Source: REEB470 sp032117095
GTDB taxonomy: Bacteria > Bacillota > Bacilli > Paenibacillales > YIM-B00363
NCBI GenBank assembly: GCA_032117095.1
Contig: JAULZZ010000110.1
Span: 1 to 10,368, forward strand
DNA: 10,368 nt
Direction: 5' to 3'
The position numbers were made by a program, and so were the translations under genes. Below are positions 6,548 to 10,368 of this stretch, piece by piece. Below the pieces are notes generated by a model. That model saw nothing but the letters and a program-made list of their open reading frames with translations. It made no database searches and was not told the origin of the DNA. Each line of letters starts with the position of its first letter. Positions within the stretch are counted from its first letter, which is position 1.

Positions 6548-7261
6548 TCACAATGTCCAGTCGATGGGAAGCATTCCTCTCGCTTGCAACCACGCGTTGG
6601 CTTGGGTAAATGGTCGACTCCCCAAAAACCCGCGATAAGCCGAAAGCGGGCTCGGATGTGTCGTTTCTAACACCCCATGGCGGGTTTCATCGAGGTGGTG
6701 ACGCCACTGTTGCGCCTGTTTTCCCCAGAGCAAAAACACAAGAGGCTGGGGATGTGCATTGAGGACGCGTAACAGGTGTGCCGTCCACATTTCCCACCCT
6801 TGTCCGCGATGACCCTGTGGTTTTCCTTCAGGAACCGTCCATACCGCATTCAATAAGCATACGCCAGATTTTGTCCATGGAACCAAGTCGCCATGCACAG
6901 GCAGCGGCAATTGTACATCGGCACTCCATTCGTTTAAGATATTGCGTAGCGAAGGGGGAAACGGTGTCCCTTTGTTTACCGCAAAACACAGGCCGTTCGC
7001 TTGTCCTACACCATGATACGGATCTTGCCCGACAATGACTGCGCGGACGTTTTTATAAGGAGTTGCTCGCAATGCCCGGAAGACATCCTCTGGAGGCGGG
7101 AAAATTTTGTTTGTGGCGCTTTCTTCGACCAAAAATGCCAATAGTTTTCGGAAGTACTCTTTCTTCCACTCGCTCCTCACATGGGGCATCCAATCTGGAG
7201 AAATGTGTTGTGTCATCTGTTGCAACAACGCATCTGCTGTCATGCGTGCATCTTTGTGCAT
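6548..7261 (-). CDS. ung: Uracil-DNA glycosylase, family 1
   Basis: Ung removes uracil from DNA as the first step of base-excision repair, acting on deaminated cytosine or misincorporated dUMP. The 237-residue protein has the water-activating motif GQDPYHG at 78-84 (catalytic Asp80), GLCFAV at 90-95 with the uracil-stacking Phe93, LLNAVWTV at 136-143 with the conserved Asn138, GHRGQGWE at 150-157, and the DNA-clamping loop HPSPLSA at 202-208 with His202. Length is normal. The ATG at 7261 is chosen because AAAGGGGGG lies 6 bases upstream. A palindromic repeat ends only about 22 bases before the start codon, so the promoter probably lies in or beyond that repeat. A 6-base-pair hairpin after the stop lacks a T-run and is not a convincing terminator. 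Confidence 0.96.
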   Translation of the reverse strand: MHKDARMTADALLQQMTQHISPDWMPHVRSEWKKEYFRKLLAFLVEESATNKIFPPPEDVFRALRATPYKNVRAVIVGQDPYHGVGQANGLCFAVNKGTPFPPSLRNILNEWSADVQLPLPVHGDLVPWTKSGVCLLNAVWTVPEGKPQGHRGQGWEMWTAHLLRVLNAHPQPLVFLLWGKQAQQWRHHLDETRHGVLETTHPSPLSAYRGFLGSRPFTQANAWLQARGMLPIDWTL

Positions 7262-7282
7262 CGTGTGCCCCCCTTTGGCGTC

Positions 7283-7386
7283 ATACTAAACGCTGATTAA
7301 AAACGTCCATCCCAAGGACCCCATTTCACAAGAAATCACTGTACTTTTTAACCAATATATTCTTGTATTCAAACAGTGTTTATACT
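7283..7386 (-). repeat. Family-2 palindromic miniature element, copy A
   Basis: The left end is ATACTAAACGCTGATT and the right end AAACAGTGTTTATACT, which are imperfect inverted repeats. Read on the minus strand, the whole element aligns base for base with 9772-9876 at roughly 80% identity, including the interior TTGGTTAAAAAG and TTGTGAAATG blocks. Each end contains a TA dinucleotide, as expected if the element inserts at TA. It carries no coding capacity and sits directly in front of the ung ribosome site. Confidence 0.8.
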
Positions 7387-7790
7387 AATTCCAAACTAAA
7401 ACATCGATAAAATTCCAGTCTCACCGTGTAATACTTTTGATCGTGTATCCCGCCGGTAACCGATTTCTTTGCCAACATTTCCACATCATCGGCGTTATAT
7501 TGTGTCAACGTGACAATTCCTTTGTTCCTCTTTCCCTCGCCACGATATGCGACTACTTCTCACCGTTTGTATGCGTTCATATTTTTCTTCGTTTTTGCAT
7601 TTCTTTTCTCAGCGCTATCGCATATCCTTTGTATCACACGCACGTTATTATGTCGATATATTTGTTTGGAATTAGGATTAGTATTAAACAACCGTTTGCG
7701 TAGAAATTTGATCGTCTGCATTGGCACGCGGTTGTGCGTCATTGGGCGAAGAGATGAGGGATCAAGCTGGATAACGCAACAAGTGGCTCA
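7387..7790. other. Gene-poor A+T-rich stretch upstream of the MATE gene
   Basis: There are 404 bases with no gene I can support. The right edge of copy A continues as CTAATTCCAAAC (7385-7396). Its exact inverted complement, GTTTGGAATTAG, is at 7664-7675, followed by a degenerate version of the element end (TAGTATTAAACAACCGTTTG, 7678-7697). The stretch 7500-7640 is pyrimidine-rich. No clear sigma-A promoter or riboswitch was recognised. An open frame from a GTG at 7510 ends with TGA overlapping the MATE start codon, but it lacks a ribosome site. Confidence 0.4.
7664..7697 (+). repeat. Degenerate family-2 end fragment
   Basis: GTTTGGAATTAG at 7664-7675 is a perfect inverted match to 7385-7396. 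The following bases resemble the element terminus with small insertions. It is probably the relic of another family-2 copy or of the flank in which copy A inserted. Evidence is limited to this short match. Confidence 0.4.
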
Positions 7791-9137
7791 ATGAAGATCC
7801 GTTTGTTTTTACGCATCATGATGCCCATTTTGGTGACACAACTCGGTTTGTTCGGGATGAGTGTGATGGATACGATCATGTCGGGTCATGCAAGCACCGT
7901 AGACCTTGCAGGGGTTGCGATCGGGGCGAGCATTTGGTTCCCTGGGTTTTTGCTTTCGGGCGGGATGTTGGCTGCGTTGACACCGGTCATTGCAGGGATG
8001 GCTGGTCAGTCGTCCCCTTTGCATGCGATGCGTCATGTCGTACACCAAGCGATGTGGATCAGCGTTTTTTTAACGATCGGTTTTGTGTTTCTAGGGGTAT
8101 TCGGGTTAGACCGTGTGCTCAATCTCATGCACCTCGAACCAGACGTTGCACGCATCGCACGGCATTATCTTGTGGCGTTGTCTTGGGGATTTCTTCCGTT
8201 GTTTGTAACTGCCGTATTGCAAAATTTCTTCGATGCAGTCGGGCTTGCGCGAATGACGATGGGCGTCGTCTTGTGTGCGTTACCTGTCAATGCAGTGCTG
8301 AACATGGGGCTTATCTTTGGCTTATGGGGGTTTCCCCGTTTGGGTGGCATCGGCGCTGGCTATGCTACTGCCCTTACATATGGTTTCATGGCGTGCGCCT
8401 GTCTCTTGATTGTAACCTTGTACCGCCCCTTGAGACGATACGCCATCTTACGAAAATCGTTTTCATGGCCCTCTTGGCAGACGTGTCGGATGTTGCTGGG
8501 GATCGGTTTTCCAATGGGCTTTACGGTATTCATCGAGGCAAGTATCTTCTCGATTGTGACCTTACTCGTCGGGGCACAGTTTGATACGCAGACGACTGCC
8601 GCAAATCAAGCAACGATTAGTTTTGCAGGGCTGTTGTTTATGATTCCAATGAGTATTTCCATGACTTTGACGATCGTGGTCGCCTTTGAGATGGGCGCAA
8701 AGCGGTGGCACGATGCCAAGCAGTACATCCAATACGGCATCACCATGGCCATGGGAGTCATGCTCTGCCTCGCTGCGTGCGTCGCCATTTTTCGGGAGCC
8801 GATCGCCTCCTTGTATACCCCTGATCGCGCGGTGATGGAAACGATCGTCGCATTGCTCGGTGTCGTTGTGTTGTTTCAGCTGTTTGATGCATTACAGTCG
8901 ACGTTCCAAGGCTGTCTGCGTGGCTTAAAAGATGTGACTGTTCCTTTTATGTTGTCTGTTTGTGCGTATTGGCTGTGTGGGATTCCCTTAGGACTGTTGC
9001 TGACGAAAGGACTCGACTTTGGGGTGATCGGGTATTGGATCGGCATTGCAGTCGGGTTAGGCGTGGCCGCCGTCGGCTATGGCATCCGCTTGTGCATCGT
9101 GATGCGCCGGATGCGTCGCCAAGCGGGTGGAATTTGA
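7791..9137 (+). CDS. MATE-family multidrug/Na+ (or H+) antiporter, NorM-like
   Basis: An inner-membrane efflux pump of 448 residues, the usual length for MATE transporters with 12 membrane helices in two six-helix halves. N-half hallmarks are PILVTQLGLFGMSVMDTIMS (residues 12-31) and ALPVNAVLNMGLIFGLWG followed by LGGIGAGYATAL. The C-half repeats the pattern with GIGFPMGFTVFIEASIFSIV and IPMSISMTLTIVVAFEMGAK. The order matches Firmicutes NorM/YojI-type pumps, which export cationic drugs and dyes; the actual substrate cannot be read from sequence. The ATG at 7791 fits the family start, but no good ribosome site precedes it (only GTGG about 5 bases away). The gene is bracketed by inverted family-2 repeats, and a family-1 repeat follows it. 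It has no adjacent regulator in the window. Confidence 0.92.
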   Translation: MKIRLFLRIMMPILVTQLGLFGMSVMDTIMSGHASTVDLAGVAIGASIWFPGFLLSGGMLAALTPVIAGMAGQSSPLHAMRHVVHQAMWISVFLTIGFVFLGVFGLDRVLNLMHLEPDVARIARHYLVALSWGFLPLFVTAVLQNFFDAVGLARMTMGVVLCALPVNAVLNMGLIFGLWGFPRLGGIGAGYATALTYGFMACACLLIVTLYRPLRRYAILRKSFSWPSWQTCRMLLGIGFPMGFTVFIEASIFSIVTLLVGAQFDTQTTAANQATISFAGLLFMIPMSISMTLTIVVAFEMGAKRWHDAKQYIQYGITMAMGVMLCLAACVAIFREPIASLYTPDRAVMETIVALLGVVVLFQLFDALQSTFQGCLRGLKDVTVPFMLSVCAYWLCGIPLGLLLTKGLDFGVIGYWIGIAVGLGVAAVGYGIRLCIVMRRMRRQAGGI

Positions 9138-9249
9138 AGCGGAAACATTGGAGCGCGCGAACCGTTTATTCAAGGGGTTGAGATCGTATATATACTATGG
9201 GTATATACAGGGAGCATTCGTATCGAAAGGAAGATGCGTATACCACGTG

Positions 9250-9346
9250 GGGGCCTCTAAAAACCGATTTGTGAAAAATCACTTTGCCGTAAAAAAGGAG
9301 TTTTTTGCGAATATTTATGCGTGGTGATGGGGTTTATAGAGGTGCC
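9250..9346 (+). repeat. Family-1 miniature element, copy 2 (97 bp)
   Basis: It begins GGGGCCTCTAAAAACC and ends GGTTTATAGAGGTGCC, and aligns along its full length with 4904-5001 at about 80% identity. Conserved interior blocks include CACTTTGC and TTTATGCG. No matching direct repeat is visible at the flanks (CACGTG left, TATGTT right), so the target duplication has decayed or never existed. One stem pair changes from T-A in copy 1 to C-G here. It lies about 110 bases after the MATE stop. Confidence 0.85.
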
Positions 9347-9373
9347 TATGTTTCCGCTTAGGAGGGGATGTAT

Positions 9374-9487
9374 TTGACGACAAGAGAGATGACCAAAAAA
9401 ACAGTTGCATGGTCTCTGATTGCTGTCATTGCCTTGTCGAGTGCCATCACGGGTCAAGCCCCTTGCGCCGAAGCGTTTGAATGGTGA
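9374..9487 (+). CDS. Possible 37-residue secreted peptide or broken secreted-protein gene
   Basis: AGGAGG (9360-9365) is followed after 8 bases by TTG at 9374. The peptide MTTREMTKKTVAWSLIAVIA, continuing LSSAITGQAPCAEAFEW, has a basic N-region, a hydrophobic core and an A-x-A cleavage site (AEA before FEW), a textbook signal peptide. It then stops at once. An ATG at 9368 in the same frame is too close to the ribosome site. In the next frame, open to a stop at 9608, a protein-like segment (about RYNVDFFCGGSSHYWMFASK, then GETSTLLGTVEAFLKKKIA) follows. A frameshifted ~77-residue secreted protein is therefore possible. I recognise no family. Confidence 0.35.
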   Translation: MTTREMTKKTVAWSLIAVIALSSAITGQAPCAEAFEW

Positions 9488-9771
9488 ACGATACAACGTG
9501 GATTTTTTTTGTGGGGGTTCTTCCCACTACTGGATGTTCGCCTCAAAAGGTGAAACTTCCACATTGTTGGGCACGGTAGAAGCTTTCCTAAAAAAGAAAA
9601 TCGCATGACGAGACACGCGGGTGTTGCTGTTGAACCTCTTCCGTTTCGCAGTTCGCACGTTGTAGCTGAACCGTTCGAACGCATTACATTAACGTCTAGC
9701 TCCAAAACAGTTTCGATCGTGTTGCCCCGTTCTTACGGTCTTTATTTGAAATATTTTCCGTGCTGATACTA

Positions 9772-9876
9772 ATACTAAACACTGATTGAACGCAGGAATC
9801 CGATTGGTTAAAAAGCGCAGTGATTTATTGTGAAATGAGGCACTTGGTATGGGCGTTTTTAATCAGTGTTTAGTAT
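9772..9876 (+). repeat. Family-2 palindromic miniature element, copy B (105 bp)
   Basis: It is bounded by perfect 16-base terminal inverted repeats, ATACTAAACACTGATT at 9772-9787 and its complement at 9861-9876. The interior matches copy A on the opposite strand, including TTGGTTAAAAAG, CAGTGATTT and TTGTGAAATG. TA at 9773-9774 and 9874-9875 would fit insertion at TA. No coding capacity. Confidence 0.85.
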
Positions 9877-9893
9877 AAACACTGTTTGAATAC
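9870..9893 (+). repeat. Family-2 end fragment abutting copy B
   Basis: These 24 bases are a perfect inverted match to 7365-7388, the outer end of copy A. They share the terminal TAGTAT with copy B. Similarity beyond 9893 is weak (AAATGGG and GACGTTTT near 9963-9988 echo the copy A interior), so this may be the surviving end of an older, degenerate element running to about 9990. Confidence 0.6.
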
Positions 9894-10120
9894 CAATGTC
9901 AACAGATTAAGAACTTTTCTGAAAAATGTTGCAAATAAATGGGAATTATAAAAAATATTGACGTTTTCTAAAAAATAACCTGTCATCACTGCTTCATCCG
10001 TACTCCAGAGCATTCGCTTAACGTGTTGACATTGCATATCAAAACAGTCACTCGAATCCATTCACCATCAAACCACAAGTGCAATACAAACGATTTTCAC
10101 CTTATATCGCTCCTGCTTCC
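9894..10120. other. Gene-free A+T-rich stretch
   Basis: Apart from possible decayed family-2 sequence up to about 9990, I see no supported gene, RNA or terminator here. A minus-strand frame of 63 codons (10061 to 9870) has no ribosome site and its C-terminus is made of the repeat end, so it is not called. Confidence 0.4.
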
Positions 10121-10368
10121 CTACACATACGCTATCCCGACCTGCGTCTTTTTCCCGGCAAATGCCACGCCAATGTGCACAATGTGGGGCACTTTTGTCC
10201 CCCCGAACATCGTATCGTACGCCCGCTCTTTTATTTGCGCTAACGCTTTTTCTACCCCTTTTGCCAGTTGCTTTTCTTCCTCCACCCGTTTGAATTCGAA
10301 CACGAATGCGCGCGGGTGCGTCTTCACGTTGCGTGGTTTCACCACCACGTCATACCGCCCCTCGCCAC
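10121..10368 (-). CDS. C-terminus of a PD-(D/E)XK nuclease-superfamily protein (PDDEXK_9 / AAA-ATPase-like family), partial
   Basis: The frame is open to the right edge, so only the last ~82 residues are seen. They read GRYDVVVKPR, then FVFEFKRVEEEKQLAKGVEK, ALAQIKERAYDTMF and VPHIVHIGVAFAGKKTQVGI before the stop. The Asp in RYD, the E-x-K in FEFK and the downstream AxxQIKxxxY helix match the C-terminal PD-(D/E)XK domain (Pfam PDDEXK_9). That domain usually follows an N-terminal AAA-ATPase-like domain in proteins of roughly 500-580 residues. The cellular role of this family is not established; copies are often numerous and scattered in a genome. Family recognition is from memory of the motif pattern; the ATPase half is outside the window. 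Confidence 0.8.
   Translation of the reverse strand, partial: GEGRYDVVVKPRNVKTHPRAFVFEFKRVEEEKQLAKGVEKALAQIKERAYDTMFGGTKVPHIVHIGVAFAGKKTQVGIAYV

Noticed and set aside
7510..7794. 94-codon plus-strand frame whose TGA overlaps the MATE ATG (ATGA)
   Set aside because: GTG start without a ribosome site, composition driven by pyrimidine-rich DNA, and it runs through a repeat fragment. The ATGA overlap is probably chance.
9189..9209. GTATATA...TATATAC inverted repeat after the MATE gene
   Set aside because: A+T-only stem with no T-run after it; not a convincing terminator, and such palindromes arise easily in A+T-rich DNA.
9127..9327. Plus-strand frame overlapping the MATE end, with a protein-like N-terminus (EFEAETLERANRLFKGLRSY)
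   Set aside because: The GTG start lies inside the MATE gene without a ribosome site, and the second half is the family-1 repeat.
9870..10061. 63-codon minus-strand frame
   Set aside because: No ribosome site, and its C-terminus is encoded by the family-2 repeat end.
1..10368. CRISPR array, tRNA, rRNA or riboswitch
   Set aside because: No regularly spaced direct repeats, no tRNA-like cloverleaf or rRNA-like sequence, and no TPP-type or other riboswitch core was recognised upstream of thiL or the MATE gene.

Overview
The window looks like a chromosomal stretch of a Bacillota (Bacilli-type) organism. The reasons are the gene order thiL-tsaE-tsaB-rimI-tsaD, which is the Bacillus ydiA-E arrangement, strong AGGAGG-type ribosome sites before most genes, and bactofilin, NorM and Ung proteins of Firmicutes flavour. 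I cannot name genus or species. By eye the base composition is near 50% G+C in the genes, and clearly more A+T-rich in the gene-poor stretches at about 7.29-7.79 kb and 9.35-10.12 kb.

Layout. (1) 1-4724, minus strand: a tight six-gene cluster, transcribed right to left as cls, thiL, tsaE, tsaB, rimI, tsaD (tsaD runs off the left edge). Gaps are 57 bases or less and the last two junctions overlap. It combines cardiolipin synthesis, the last step of thiamine diphosphate synthesis, the three proteins for the tRNA t6A37 modification (TsaB, TsaD, TsaE) and the ribosomal-protein S18 acetyltransferase RimI. (2) 4725-5367: a divergent intergenic region holding a small terminal-inverted-repeat element inserted into an older inverted copy of itself. 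(3) 5368-6198, plus strand: a polymer-forming bactofilin with a second, degenerate bactofilin segment at its N-terminus. (4) 6215-7261, minus strand: a 60-residue protein of unknown function with its own good promoter, then uracil-DNA glycosylase. (5) 7283-9876: a MATE-family efflux pump on the plus strand, bracketed by two inverted copies of a second small palindromic element. One more copy of the first element lies just downstream of the pump. (6) 9877-10368: a degenerate repeat-rich stretch and, on the minus strand at the right edge, the C-terminus of a PD-(D/E)XK-domain protein.

The housekeeping genes look intact. The most notable content is non-coding: two families of roughly 100-bp mobile-looking elements, neither encoding a transposase. 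One shows a clean nested insertion with a 6-bp target duplication. The other shows two elements abutting at a shared TA. I saw no tRNA, rRNA, CRISPR array, riboswitch or full-length insertion sequence. I found no convincing new multi-gene defence or metabolic system.
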